From the NCBI GenBank assembly GCA_044432945.1, contig JAWXUD010000014.1:1-48842 (forward strand): a stretch of 48,842 bases of DNA. Reading direction: 5' to 3'. The notes under the pieces are model-generated. The model was not told the origin of the DNA. It ran no database searches and saw only the letters and a list, made by a program, of their open reading frames with translations. Below are positions 8,208 to 17,482 of this stretch, one piece after another. The first letter of the stretch is position 1, and every line of letters begins with the position of its first letter. The position numbers and the translations under genes were made by a program. The stretch is from JAWXUD01 sp044432945. GTDB taxonomy: Bacteria; Cyanobacteriota; Vampirovibrionia; Gastranaerophilales; Gastranaerophilaceae.

Positions 8208-9329
8208 TTAAGAAATTTCTTTTAAAATAGAGTTCGCAACCTCAACGCAAGAAATTTTATCTGACAACATTGATTTAACATCACTCAATTGAGAAATATT
8301 TTCAGCACGATATTGTTCATCATATAACAATCTTTCTATCTCATAAGCTATGTTATTCACGCTTAATTCAAACTGGATTAATTCAGGCACTATATCTTTT
8401 TCAGCAATAATATTAGGCAAAGAGACCTGTTTTATAGACCTAACAAGCAAATAAATAAAATAAAACAAACTAGGTCCACGATACGCTATAATCATTGGCG
8501 TTGTATATAAAGAAGCCTCTAGAGCAACCGTTCCTGATGCTAAAATCAAGGCATCTGACACACTCAAAAGTGCTTGGTTTTCACCTTTTACAACCTTAAA
8601 ATCAACTTCTTTTAAATATTTATTATAAACTTCATCAGACAAATTTGGAGCTTGAGAAATACAAAATTGTAAATCGGGGTGACGCTTTTGCAACTCAACA
8701 GATGATTTTATAAATGTATCCATCAAATGTTGCAACTCAAAAACTCGAGAACCAGGGAATATTGAAACCAATTTTTTATTAACATCGAAATCGTGTTTTT
8801 TGAAAAAAGCTTCCCTATCTGCGGGTTTTTCTATCTGTGAAACTAACGGGTGTCCACAATAATGCGATTTAATCCCCATTTTATCGTACATTTTCTTTTC
8901 AAATGGAAAGATGCACAAAACATTATCGATATTTTTTTTAATCGTATTAATACGCCATTTGCGACTAGCCCAAACCTGTGGCGGGATATAATAAAAAACC
9001 TTAATCCCTGCTTTTTTTAGGTATTTAGAAATAGCTAAATTAAAAGCACCATAATCAACTAACAACACTAAATCTGGTTTATAATCATTTATCAAATAAT
9101 CAACCAATCTTTTACCTAACGTAAAATGATCTAGAATAATTTTTGCAGATAAGCCAACAGCACCCATTTTTTTCTGATCAGAGAAGAGTTTAACGCCCTT
9201 AGTACGAAGATTTTCGCCACCAATGCCCTCAATAATCAATTCGGAATTTTTAGCAAGCAACGCCTCAACAACTTTACTCGCATGAATATCACCTGAATGT
9301 TCACCTGTAACTACAAAAATCTTTTTCAT
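8208..9329 (-). CDS. lpxB: Lipid-A-disaccharide synthase LpxB
   Basis: 373 residues, the usual LpxB length. Motifs: MKKIFVVTGEHSGDIHASKV at the N-terminus, EGIGGENLRTKGV, FYYIPPQVWASRKWR, HYCGHPL, SIFPGSRVFELQHLM, and the C-terminal SGTVALEASLYTTPMIIAYR. LpxB condenses UDP-2,3-diacylglucosamine with lipid X to form the tetra-acyl disaccharide of lipid A at the inner membrane. The gene lies three bases after lpxI, the enzyme that makes lipid X, so substrate supply and use are in one transcript. No strong Shine-Dalgarno sequence precedes the ATG, which suggests coupling to lpxI translation. Presence of the pathway implies an LPS-bearing outer membrane. Confidence 0.96.
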   Translation of the reverse strand: MKKIFVVTGEHSGDIHASKVVEALLAKNSELIIEGIGGENLRTKGVKLFSDQKKMGAVGLSAKIILDHFTLGKRLVDYLINDYKPDLVLLVDYGAFNLAISKYLKKAGIKVFYYIPPQVWASRKWRINTIKKNIDNVLCIFPFEKKMYDKMGIKSHYCGHPLVSQIEKPADREAFFKKHDFDVNKKLVSIFPGSRVFELQHLMDTFIKSSVELQKRHPDLQFCISQAPNLSDEVYNKYLKEVDFKVVKGENQALLSVSDALILASGTVALEASLYTTPMIIAYRGPSLFYFIYLLVRSIKQVSLPNIIAEKDIVPELIQFELSVNNIAYEIERLLYDEQYRAENISQLSDVKSMLSDKISCVEVANSILKEIS

Positions 9330-9332
9330 AAG

Positions 9333-10148
9333 CTACACTGCCATGATTACGATATTATTTTCATTCGCAAATTTAACTACTTTTTCTTGATCAACAACAA
9401 TCGTTTCATTCGCTTCAACTGCTATCAAGCTTGCTTTATATTTTTTCATAGTCTTTAAAGTTCTTAGTCCGAAAGCAGGAATGTCAAAACGTTTGTCTTG
9501 AGAAGGTTTTGCAACTTTTATCACGCAAGAATTCTTTTTAGCGAATTTAGCTCCACGTCTAATACAACAATCAGTTCCCTCAATTGCCTCAACAGCCATA
9601 ATCATTTTGTCCTTTATAACAACGGACTGTCCGACATCTAAATTACCCATCTCTTTAGCTAACCAAAAACCATAATTTACGTCTTTTAACTGTTCCTCAC
9701 TTGGTTTTGCTTTACCCAAAACTCCTGATGGAATCATCAAATTTTTAATAAATATTGTTTGATCTAAAATCGTCACACCTAATGATTCGAACTCTTTTAC
9801 TATCATAAGCATAACTTCATCATCATTCAATCTGTGAGCCTCTTTTAACAAGCTAATAGCTGTAGCATCAAATTTATGTAATTGAAGAAGCACACGTTTG
9901 TGTACTTTGCCCAAAAAAGTCAACTGTTTTATCTCTTCATCTTTAACAATTTGCTTAATCTTTTCAACTTCACCAGGGTGACAAGAATAAATTTTTGAAC
10001 AATATTTTTTCAATTGACTGACATTATCTTTTGCTAATGAAATACATATGACATCAAACCCATTTTCTTTAGCATATTGAGCCATTTTAATAGGTAATAT
10101 CCCATCACCAGCGACTATGCATTGTTTATTTTCTAACATTATTGACAC
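9333..10148 (-). CDS. lpxI: UDP-2,3-diacylglucosamine pyrophosphatase LpxI
   Basis: 271 residues, matching LpxI (DUF1009). The N-terminal half has AGDGILPIKMAQYAKENG and LTFLGKVHKR; the C-terminal catalytic half has AVEAIEGTDCCIRRGA and KVAKPSQDKRFDIPAFGLRT, the family signature. LpxI hydrolyses UDP-2,3-diacylglucosamine to lipid X and UMP, replacing LpxH in many lineages including cyanobacteria and alphaproteobacteria. GTG at 10148 is chosen: AGGG lies eight bases upstream, while the ATG three codons on would be 17 away. An extended -10 just upstream starts an lpxI-lpxB transcript. The presence of LpxI rather than LpxH fits the proposed lineage. Confidence 0.95.
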   Translation of the reverse strand: MSIMLENKQCIVAGDGILPIKMAQYAKENGFDVICISLAKDNVSQLKKYCSKIYSCHPGEVEKIKQIVKDEEIKQLTFLGKVHKRVLLQLHKFDATAISLLKEAHRLNDDEVMLMIVKEFESLGVTILDQTIFIKNLMIPSGVLGKAKPSEEQLKDVNYGFWLAKEMGNLDVGQSVVIKDKMIMAVEAIEGTDCCIRRGAKFAKKNSCVIKVAKPSQDKRFDIPAFGLRTLKTMKKYKASLIAVEANETIVVDQEKVVKFANENNIVIMAV

Positions 10149-10179
10149 GATTTTTTCCCTTTATAATTGATTTTTCTAA

Positions 10180-10185
10180 ATTATA
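10180..10185 (-). promoter_or_regulatory. Extended -10 promoter of lpxI-lpxB
   Basis: On the minus strand TGGTATAAT (TG-N-TATAAT) lies 31 bases before the GTG of lpxI, with AGGG in between. It sits between the aldolase gene and lpxI, so the lipid A pair can be transcribed separately from the genes upstream. Confidence 0.6.
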
Positions 10186-10198
10186 CCATAACCAAAAA

Positions 10199-10831
10199 TT
10201 ATATTTTCAAAGCCCTGATTTCTGCAACTTCTTTTTTGCTTAATAGCTTTGCACCACCTAATATTTTAGTATTTAACACAACCTGAGCATACGATTCAGC
10301 CAATTCTAATTTTAAATAAGCACTTTTAATGTCAACATCACCAACTATAACGCCATGATTTGCCATTAATACAGCATTGTAATCATCAAAATAAATTGCC
10401 GTTTCATCAACCAACTCCTTAGTCGAAGGTAACGCATATTTTGCTAATGGAATTTCTCCAAAATAAAAAACATTTTCAGCCATAATCGGCTCATCGAGTG
10501 CAATTGATGCAGAAGCAAACGAGCTAAGATAAGGAGAGTGAACGTGAAATATATAATTTACATCATTTCGTTTTTTATAAAATTCAACATGCAACATTTT
10601 CTCTGAAGATGGTTTTTTATCCTCAAAGCCACTGACAATATTTCCGTCAAAATCTATCAAAGTAAAATCTTTCTCTGACAAATAACCGTTAGCCGAACCA
10701 GAAATTGTAATAAGTATTTTGTCATTATATCGAGCAGAAAGATTTCCAGAAATTCCAGGTGTGAAATTTTTTACGCCGCAAAGATGTCCATATTCGATTA
10801 ATTCTTTTTTTAAATCATTCAGCTCAATCAT
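10199..10831 (-). CDS. Class II aldolase/adducin family protein
   Basis: 210 residues, typical length. Features: ELIEYGHLCGVKNFTPGISG at the N-terminus with the SGNLS phosphate-binding block, ITISGSANGYL, KPSSEKMLHVEFYKKR with the catalytic-region Glu, IFHVHSPYLSSFA with two zinc-ligand histidines, and LMANHGVIVGD with the third. Class II aldolases (fuculose-1-phosphate, rhamnulose-1-phosphate, ribulose-5-phosphate epimerase and methylthioribulose dehydratase members) use zinc to form an enediolate. Sequence alone does not fix the substrate; no deoxysugar catabolic gene is adjacent. The start overlaps the end of the LptD-like gene by four bases (ATGA), indicating coupling within one operon despite the lack of a functional link. 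Confidence 0.88.
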   Translation of the reverse strand: MIELNDLKKELIEYGHLCGVKNFTPGISGNLSARYNDKILITISGSANGYLSEKDFTLIDFDGNIVSGFEDKKPSSEKMLHVEFYKKRNDVNYIFHVHSPYLSSFASASIALDEPIMAENVFYFGEIPLAKYALPSTKELVDETAIYFDDYNAVLMANHGVIVGDVDIKSAYLKLELAESYAQVVLNTKILGGAKLLSKKEVAEIRALKI

Positions 10832-12972
10832 AATTTTTCTTTATTAGGGTCCTCAATCTCTATAACTTCAGCGTAAATCTGATTTTGCTTCATTGCTTCG
10901 AATGCTGGTTTTTCACCATCAACAGTTAATAATTCAACATCAGCTTCACCACTTGCACCAAACAAGCTTGGATTTTTTATAATCATTTTATCATAAGCGA
11001 TTGAAGATCCTTTGGTATCCATCAAAACATTTACTGAAAAATAAGTAGCTCCACGAATAAAGTCATAACCTAAAGTCACTTTTAAATCGTCTGGACCGAA
11101 TGCAAACAGGAACGCATTTTCTTGAAACATTTCACTCGTATAAGTTTCATCACCAAGATTTACAGATCCCATCCAAATCACTGTAAAATACTTATTTACC
11201 CTATAAGCTTCACGTAAATAGATATTCGTTTTACCATATCTATACGCATCAAAAACAGGCATTGGAGTATTATCTTCATAAGCTGAAGCATAATATGTCA
11301 AATCTTGAACCCATTTTTTGTATTGAGTTGTAATACGTGGACCAACCCTTCCCACCATTTGGGTGTCACCTGTACCATATAAAGCTGCACTTCCTTGTAA
11401 CATTAAAGATAAATTTGCTTTAAATAAATTATCCTCATTTACATAGTTATATAAATCTTGTCGACCTTGTAACATATATCTTGTTCTTGTTGTTGAAGTG
11501 TTACTTATTTGTATGTTTTCCCCATTGTAATTATCATCGCCATCTTTCATATAACCAAAAGATGCACGATTTTCAAAATGAAGGTTTAACCCTTCGGCAA
11601 CAGTATCTTTTACAATTGTACTATCACGATATTGCAGTTCAACACCATATTCTGGTTTACGTGAACCCATCCACCAGTTATCTATAAACGAATTTATACC
11701 ATATTGCAAAGCTAAGTTATCATCTAAATCTTGCTTACCTCTCAAGACCACGACATCAGCTGCAGAACCATACATTAATTCAGTCAAATTAGTGCCACTA
11801 TGATATTTAATACCGCCACCAAATCCTAGTTTGTTATCATCATAATTAAGCATTGGCGTCAATTTCATAACCGCACCGTTAGGAGTATCAAATGTATAAC
11901 TCGGACCTCCATAGATCCCCATCGGGCTTCTACCGCCGATCTCTGGGTAGTTAGCTTCAAAATAACTCTGTTTTTTATCGGTAAATATTTTCAACCTAGG
12001 TAGAGTAAAGTCACGATTTTTACCATATTTTATTTGTGCGTTTTTCAATGTAATTATATTAACTTCTTTTTTCGCATCAATTTCTATCTCTTTGGTATAA
12101 ATTGAAACATCGTCCTCACCCACAATTTCGCTTAAATATGATCTTTCACCTTCATCTAATAACATATTATTAAAGTCAAAACCACCAATCATACGAGTTT
12201 GCAAATTAATCACATTCGATTCTTCAGACAACATTTTCCCATTATAAAGAGTTAAGACATCAGCATCTGATTGCGAATACTCCGCTTGAATGGTTAAAAA
12301 TGCTTGTTTGAAATTGATATTTTCTATCAATGTAGACTCTTCATTCATGTTAATTTGCAAGTAATCGCCAGTTGTTTTCTGATCTGCTTTATAAATTTCA
12401 ACATTATCGAATAATTCTAATATATTTGAATTCGGATTATAAATCATTTTATCTGCTTTTAACAATAAATTTTGTGCTGGCACATGCAAACTAGGACTGC
12501 CTTCTGCGATTATATCATCGTTAATAGGATCAATATTTAAGATTTCAGCATCTAAATAAACCTTATCATCTTCTTTTTCATTTTTGTTAATCCCACCTTC
12601 AAAATTAGTGTTATTTGGATTTAAAACATTAACATCGTATTCATTATTACTGTTTTCATCAATATTATTTTCATTTTGTTGAATTTTGTTATTAGCATTT
12701 ATTTCATTGCTTTTTACGCTGTTTTTACTTCTAAAGTAATTCATCAGCCTAATTCTATATTCTTTAAATAGAGGCATTGATTTTAAAGAATTATCAAATT
12801 TTTTATCAGCAGATTTTATATAATTAACATCAGGAACATTAGTTATAGGAGTTTCAAAAAATATACTATTATAGTTGTCCAAATCAATAGCATAATCAAA
12901 TAACTCTTCCGATTTTGCAACCGAGCCAGTAATAAAAATTAAAGATATTGATATAATAATTATTTTTTTCAA
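10828..12972 (-). CDS. LptD/OstA-like LPS-assembly outer-membrane protein
   Basis: 714 residues from TTG at 12972, chosen over GTG at 12981 because AGGTG overlaps that GTG and is correctly spaced for the TTG. The N-terminus is then a signal peptide (KKIIIISISLIFITGSVAKS). After an Asn-rich linker (about 85-130), residues about 140-250 look like an OstA/LptA-type beta-jellyroll (LLLKADKMIYNPNSNILEL, then GDYLQINMNEESTLIEN). From about 350 the chain alternates polar and aromatic residues as in a beta-barrel (YTFDTPNGAVMKLTPML, YGVELQYRDS, RTRYMLQGRQDLYNY). LptD inserts LPS in the outer leaflet of the outer membrane with LptE. The neighbouring lpxI-lpxB supports this. Divergent from proteobacterial LptD, so 'LptD-like'. 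Confidence 0.8.
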   Translation of the reverse strand: MKKIIIISISLIFITGSVAKSEELFDYAIDLDNYNSIFFETPITNVPDVNYIKSADKKFDNSLKSMPLFKEYRIRLMNYFRSKNSVKSNEINANNKIQQNENNIDENSNNEYDVNVLNPNNTNFEGGINKNEKEDDKVYLDAEILNIDPINDDIIAEGSPSLHVPAQNLLLKADKMIYNPNSNILELFDNVEIYKADQKTTGDYLQINMNEESTLIENINFKQAFLTIQAEYSQSDADVLTLYNGKMLSEESNVINLQTRMIGGFDFNNMLLDEGERSYLSEIVGEDDVSIYTKEIEIDAKKEVNIITLKNAQIKYGKNRDFTLPRLKIFTDKKQSYFEANYPEIGGRSPMGIYGGPSYTFDTPNGAVMKLTPMLNYDDNKLGFGGGIKYHSGTNLTELMYGSAADVVVLRGKQDLDDNLALQYGINSFIDNWWMGSRKPEYGVELQYRDSTIVKDTVAEGLNLHFENRASFGYMKDGDDNYNGENIQISNTSTTRTRYMLQGRQDLYNYVNEDNLFKANLSLMLQGSAALYGTGDTQMVGRVGPRITTQYKKWVQDLTYYASAYEDNTPMPVFDAYRYGKTNIYLREAYRVNKYFTVIWMGSVNLGDETYTSEMFQENAFLFAFGPDDLKVTLGYDFIRGATYFSVNVLMDTKGSSIAYDKMIIKNPSLFGASGEADVELLTVDGEKPAFEAMKQNQIYAEVIEIEDPNKEKL

Positions 12973-12986
12973 AATTTTCACCTATT

Positions 12987-14102
12987 TTAAATATAATTTA
13001 GTGGATTTGTAGGTTTACCATTTACCCTAACTTCAAAATGTAAATGAGGTCCTGTGCTATACCCTGTAGTACCTTCATAACCTACGACATCTCCTTTTTG
13101 AACATAAGCATTTAACGGAGCTTTGATTGAAGACATGTGAGCATATAGTGTTGTTGTAGGTTTACCATTGATTTTGCCGTGATCAATGATTACGACTTTA
13201 CCATAGCCACCGTACCAGCCAGAATAAATAACCTTGCCAGCGTTCGCCGCTTTTATGCCTCCTAAATTTGGACCAGCGATATCAACACCAGAATGGAATG
13301 TTCTACTATTAAATATCGGGTGAGTTCTCCAACCAAACGGTGAAGAAATTCTACCACTAATTGGTCGCATAAAACCAGAACCCGCATTTGACACAGTGGA
13401 AGTTTCGGTTTTATTAATCATTGTTTGAATACTGTCGGATTGCTTTGCCAATTCTTTCTCTAAACGTTCATATGTCGCACGATCGTTTTGATATTTATAA
13501 ATCATATTTTGATTTTTTGTAATGGCTTTTTTAATATTAGCTTGTTGATTATTGATGTAATTCATCGAACTTGTCAATTGTTTTCTATAACTATCAACAT
13601 CTTTTTTCATTTTAGCTATTCGTTCTGATTTCTCTTTCACAGCAATCATCACATCATAATCATTTTTTAATATACGTTTTTGAAAATTAATCATATCCAA
13701 AAATTCGTTTAAATCTTTTGTCTCAAGCAATAGTTTAAACATGCCCACACGTTGATTTTGATAAACCTTACGAATTCTTTTGGTCAAAAGAGCTGTCGCA
13801 GCGTCATATTCAGCCGTTGTTCTTTTTAAGAATTGTTCTAAATCGCCCAATTTGTTTTCAGCACTATAGTATTCTTTTTTAGTGTTTGCCAAATTATTTT
13901 GTGCATTTTCTAATTTTCTCTGATTAGTATAAAGTTTGCTTGTTTCCGTTTTTTCTAAAAACCTAAGACGCTTAATTTGGTCCTGTGCCTCTTTTACAGT
14001 ATTCGCCTCAGCACAATGAACAATATTTGTTGAGCAATTAAAAGCGAACAACAAAACAGCAACAAATATTAAAATCTTTTTTATACAACTATTTTTTAAC
14101 AC
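12987..14102 (-). CDS. M23 family metallopeptidase with coiled coil (EnvC-like)
   Basis: 371 residues. Start GTG at 14102 with AGGA five to seven bases upstream. A hydrophobic segment (KKILIFVAVLLFAFNC) gives a signal peptide or lipoprotein leader. Residues about 35-230 are a long heptad-like coiled coil (EAQDQIKRLRFLEKTE, LEKELAKQSDSIQTM). The C-terminal lysostaphin-like domain is intact: FHSGVDIAGP with the first zinc His and Asp, YAHMS, and GPHLHFEVRVNGKP with the other His ligands. These peptidases cut peptidoglycan cross-bridges, or, when ligands are lost, activate amidases as EnvC does; here the ligands are present, so it is probably an active endopeptidase in the periplasm, for cell division or wall growth. 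Confidence 0.92.
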   Translation of the reverse strand: MLKNSCIKKILIFVAVLLFAFNCSTNIVHCAEANTVKEAQDQIKRLRFLEKTETSKLYTNQRKLENAQNNLANTKKEYYSAENKLGDLEQFLKRTTAEYDAATALLTKRIRKVYQNQRVGMFKLLLETKDLNEFLDMINFQKRILKNDYDVMIAVKEKSERIAKMKKDVDSYRKQLTSSMNYINNQQANIKKAITKNQNMIYKYQNDRATYERLEKELAKQSDSIQTMINKTETSTVSNAGSGFMRPISGRISSPFGWRTHPIFNSRTFHSGVDIAGPNLGGIKAANAGKVIYSGWYGGYGKVVIIDHGKINGKPTTTLYAHMSSIKAPLNAYVQKGDVVGYEGTTGYSTGPHLHFEVRVNGKPTNPLNYI

Positions 14103-14118
14103 GATTTTCCTAATAAAA

Positions 14119-14223
14119 TTATTTTACTAAAATTGGTAAAAGCATAAGCCCTACAGTCCATGCTATAAAGCTAAACGCAATTATACCAACGATTATTTTT
14201 TGATTTTTTCTGAAAAATTCCAT
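14119..14223 (-). CDS. Small single-span membrane peptide (34 residues)
   Basis: A 34-residue frame from ATG at 14223 to TAA at 14119, starting MEFFRKNQKIIVGIIAF and ending LMLLPILVK. A basic N-terminus and one hydrophobic helix of about 22 residues give a typical small inner-membrane protein. The N-terminal pattern (F.RK.QK.I followed by a membrane helix) resembles the anchor region of PpiD/SurA-type foldases, but nothing else of those proteins is present. GTGGGG lies five bases before the ATG. It lies 16 bases upstream of the M23 peptidase on the same strand, so the two are likely cotranscribed. Coding status rests on composition and position only. Confidence 0.5.
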   Translation of the reverse strand: MEFFRKNQKIIVGIIAFSFIAWTVGLMLLPILVK

Positions 14224-14320
14224 AAATCCCCACTTCGCCTAATCTATTTCTAACATTATAATATCAAAAAAAATAAAGTGCAATTTTTTGTAAACATTTG
14301 CAAAATTAATATAAATCTAT

Positions 14321-14326
14321 TAATAT
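14321..14326 (+). promoter_or_regulatory. -10 element giving a leaderless ATPase mRNA
   Basis: TAATAT ends seven bases before the ATG at 14334 and no Shine-Dalgarno sequence is present. TATAAA at 14324-14329 is an overlapping alternative. Confidence 0.45.
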
Positions 14327-14333
14327 AAAATGT

Positions 14334-16748
14334 ATGAAATATAATTTTTTGCAAAACCAAATAGAGAAAAAAGATATTATTAAAAGCCAAAGCACAATAA
14401 ATCCTTTTTTGCTTGAAAACAACATCAATCAAATTGAACAAATATTAAATTTCTTACAACAAAACAAACCACTTATGTTAGTTTCAGGGTTTTTAGGCAC
14501 AGGAAAAGATGCCATAGTTAAAGAATGCACGCATCACACTTCTAGCGATGTGATAATATTAGAATACACTTGTTTTGAAACGACAATCTTAGATGATGTC
14601 TTGTTAAAATTCTTTGAAACTTTTAAAAAATTAATAGAAATGCATGTCATAAAAAGCCCTAAAGCTAAATCAGAAAATTTTACACAAAAAATTAATTCCT
14701 ATTTCAAAGAAATTGAAAAGCCAATTTTAATAGTGATAAATTCATTTCAAGACGTTTTAAAAGAGAACAAGCCAGAGCTACTAAGCTTTATTAAATTCAT
14801 TTCTAAGTTAGAAAAAGTAAAAATCATTATCACTAGTAGAAAATTCAATCTAGAAGATTTTGAAGCAGAAATCCCATATGAAAAAGTTTCTATTTTAGGG
14901 TTTAGTAAACCAATTTTTGAAAAATATCTTCGTCATAATAATATAAAACTTATTGGTCCTATATCTGATGAATTATATAAACACACACGTGGATATTTTC
15001 TTTATCTAACACTAACTACAAATATAATGAAGCTTCGAAACATTGATCTTGTGGAATTTTTAAGCGGGCATACAAAAAGTTTGCTATCATATAACGATTT
15101 TATTTTGAGAGAAGCTTTATCCTTAGTCGACCCAGTAAATGGTCATCTTTTGAGATTTTTGACGATGGTAAGACACCCGATAAGTTTCAAATTGTTAGGA
15201 ACGCTTCATTTATTAGACGATGAAAAAATCGATTTTTTCATCGAAAATATGATTTTCACTAAAAATAATAATTGTTTATTTTTAAAAGATTATTATAAGG
15301 ATATTTCTAATAACACAATAACAGAACATGTTGCACTCAAGTTGCATCGTGGCAGTAACGATTTATACGAAACACAACTCCCGCTAAAACCATTTGAGCG
15401 TGATATTTTGATTTCTCGCCAAACAATGAGAAAAGAGATAGAATACCATACAGCATTTTTACCGAAAAAATATGTGTCTAAAGTCGCTTTACCACCACAA
15501 GTCGCTATTCAAACAAAAATTGACAAACAAGCAGAAATTAATAATGTACAAATTAAAGAAGAAAAACTTAAAGATTTGTCATTTGTTTTTGCCAGTGCTG
15601 AAGAAGAAACGAATTTCATGAGTGATATAGTTAGTTCAATTAGCGATTTTGTGGAAGAAAATACTCTAAATATGGACGAAACCATTAATTACAAAAACAA
15701 ACCTTTAATAGAATTAATGAATTTGGCAAAATCTAAAGAAGAAAATTATGATTATAAAGGTGCAATATCTATTTATAACATATCGCTTCAACAAGAAAAT
15801 GATGAAAACTTTTATAAATTCTTACCTATAATTCATACAAAAATTGCAGAAGCTTATAAACAACAAAACCAATGGGTTAATGCACTAAAGTCATTTGAAT
15901 TGGCATATGATTTTTATAAAGCATCTAAAAACGATGCTAAACTAGCAGATGTTATATATGAAATTGCAACAGTTTATTACATGACATTCAAAAAAGATAA
16001 TACTAAAAAATTAGTTGAAGTTGTCGATAAAAACACATTCGCAAGTTCAAGTACTTTGATTAAAACATACATGTTATATTCTAATATTGCAGAAACTCAA
16101 GAAGAAAAAGTAACTAGTTACAACTATTTGCAAAAAGCTATTACACTCATCGACAGCACTACTGATAAAGAAATTAAATCAGAATTGTTATTCAAATACG
16201 CTCTTAGTTTAGACGAGGACGAACAATTCGAGCAAGCGGTGCAGTATTACAAAGAATGTATCAAGTTAGACAACAACCCTAAAATCAACCCTTATTTGTC
16301 CTCGGCTCTGACAAATATTGCAAACATATTTGAAGAACACAACAAAATAGATGTTGCAAAAAAATATTACAAAGAGAGTTTGAAAATAGATTTTTCAACC
16401 AACAATTACGGTGGCATATATAATGTGGCACAATGCTTGGCTAGAATATTTGAAAACCAAAACAAACCAAAATCAATGCTTAAATATTTACAACTTGCAA
16501 AAGCCTCTGCACACGAAACAAAAGATATTTTCTATATGGCAACAGCAGATTTGGCGTTAGGTGATTATTATCAAAAAAGAAAAGATTATGAACGTGCTAT
16601 AAAATATTTTTTAGTAACCTATAACGTGGCTAAAAAAACATTTAGTAAAGATAACGTAAATAAAATTGAGATACGAATAAAAGAACTTCGAATAATCTTA
16701 GGTGAAACACTTTATAACAAAATAAAAAGAGAGTTGGCAGATGTTTAA
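14334..16748 (+). CDS. P-loop (STAND-like) ATPase with TPR repeats
   Basis: 804 residues. The N-terminal NTPase has a Walker A at 52-59 (GFLGTGKD), a Walker B-like strand at 131-140 (ILIVINSFQD) and a TSR sensor at 167-169 after a hydrophobic strand (KVKIIITSR), the arrangement of STAND/AAA-type ATPases. The C-terminal third (about 465-780) carries tetratricopeptide repeats: AISIYNISLQQ, ALKSFELAYDFYKAS, AVQYYKECIKLDNN, AKKYYKESLKIDFS and AIKYFLVTYNVAKK. Such proteins are signal-sensing switches or scaffolds; no effector domain is visible, so defence or regulation cannot be decided. It overlaps rsmG by eight bases, so translation is coupled, but I see no functional link. No Shine-Dalgarno sequence precedes the ATG. 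Confidence 0.8.
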   Translation: MKYNFLQNQIEKKDIIKSQSTINPFLLENNINQIEQILNFLQQNKPLMLVSGFLGTGKDAIVKECTHHTSSDVIILEYTCFETTILDDVLLKFFETFKKLIEMHVIKSPKAKSENFTQKINSYFKEIEKPILIVINSFQDVLKENKPELLSFIKFISKLEKVKIIITSRKFNLEDFEAEIPYEKVSILGFSKPIFEKYLRHNNIKLIGPISDELYKHTRGYFLYLTLTTNIMKLRNIDLVEFLSGHTKSLLSYNDFILREALSLVDPVNGHLLRFLTMVRHPISFKLLGTLHLLDDEKIDFFIENMIFTKNNNCLFLKDYYKDISNNTITEHVALKLHRGSNDLYETQLPLKPFERDILISRQTMRKEIEYHTAFLPKKYVSKVALPPQVAIQTKIDKQAEINNVQIKEEKLKDLSFVFASAEEETNFMSDIVSSISDFVEENTLNMDETINYKNKPLIELMNLAKSKEENYDYKGAISIYNISLQQENDENFYKFLPIIHTKIAEAYKQQNQWVNALKSFELAYDFYKASKNDAKLADVIYEIATVYYMTFKKDNTKKLVEVVDKNTFASSSTLIKTYMLYSNIAETQEEKVTSYNYLQKAITLIDSTTDKEIKSELLFKYALSLDEDEQFEQAVQYYKECIKLDNNPKINPYLSSALTNIANIFEEHNKIDVAKKYYKESLKIDFSTNNYGGIYNVAQCLARIFENQNKPKSMLKYLQLAKASAHETKDIFYMATADLALGDYYQKRKDYERAIKYFLVTYNVAKKTFSKDNVNKIEIRIKELRIILGETLYNKIKRELADV

Positions 16749-17340
16749 TAAAGAAAATTATGAAAAATATATAGAAGCGTTTTTAACCCAGAACTCAAAA
16801 TTAAACCTTATTTCAAAAAATGATGAAAAATTCTTGTGGGAAAAACATATTTTTGATAGCTTATCATTCGAACAATTTTATAAAAAATATATAAAAAATA
16901 ATGATGCAAAAGAACTTTTAGATATTGGCACTGGTGGAGGTTTTCCTGCTCTTCCTATTGCAATAACCTATAACAATATTGAAATATTCGCACTCGATAG
17001 TATCCGAAAAAAAATCAATGCAATAGAAGAAATAAAAAAGACCTTAGACTTAAAAAACATACATACAATTTGCGATAGAGCCGAAAATATCAAACAAAAA
17101 TTTGACATAATCACCTCACGTGCTGTTGCACCTTTATCGAAAATTTTAGAATATGGCTTGCCGTTATTGAAGAAAAACGGATATTTTATCGCCTACAAAT
17201 CTATTAAAACTAAAGATGAGATAAATGATGCCAGATTTGTTTTAAAGAAATTTAATGCAAAAGTGGTTGAAATAATCCAATATGAACTTCCATTAGATGA
17301 AAATCATACTAGAAATCTAATCGTTATAAAAGCATCATAA
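16741..17340 (+). CDS. rsmG: 16S rRNA m7G527 methyltransferase RsmG (GidB)
   Basis: 199 residues, slightly shorter than the usual 205-240. Motifs: NLISKNDEKFLWEKHIFDSL, the SAM-binding ELLDIGTGGGFPALPIAI, ALDSIRKKINAIEE, and ITSRAVAPLSKILEY with the conserved R-A-V-A. RsmG adds the N7-methyl group to G527 in the 530 loop of 16S rRNA; loss gives low-level streptomycin resistance in other bacteria. The ATG overlaps the stop of the preceding ATPase gene, so the frame is entered by coupling. The gene is followed immediately by a 12-bp inverted repeat. Confidence 0.95.
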   Translation: MFNKENYEKYIEAFLTQNSKLNLISKNDEKFLWEKHIFDSLSFEQFYKKYIKNNDAKELLDIGTGGGFPALPIAITYNNIEIFALDSIRKKINAIEEIKKTLDLKNIHTICDRAENIKQKFDIITSRAVAPLSKILEYGLPLLKKNGYFIAYKSIKTKDEINDARFVLKKFNAKVVEIIQYELPLDENHTRNLIVIKAS

Positions 17341-17378
17341 CTTGTTCTAACCTAGTTAGTTCTTGCTTAGAACAAGTT
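17339..17378 (+). other. 12-bp inverted repeat after rsmG
   Basis: AACTTGTTCTAA (17339-17350) and TTAGAACAAGTT (17367-17378) are perfect reverse complements around a 16-base loop. No T-run follows, so it is not a classical rho-independent terminator. It could be a 3'-end stabiliser, a protein-binding site or a terminator that works without a U-tract. The remaining 17379-17531 holds the promoter and leader of the helicase gene. Confidence 0.55.
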
Positions 17379-17455
17379 AAATCATTAAAGCCTAATCAGT
17401 ATTTACAATTGCTTACATAATGTTGTAATAGCGGATTTTAATGCTACAATCAGTT

Positions 17456-17461
17456 TATAAT
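17456..17461 (+). promoter_or_regulatory. Putative -10 of the DEAD-box helicase gene
   Basis: TATAAT at 17456-17461; no clear -35. The predicted start near 17468 gives a 5' leader of about 64 bases before the ATG at 17532, with AAGGA as ribosome-binding site. Confidence 0.5.
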
Positions 17462-17482
17462 ACGTACCCCTTAATGTATATT

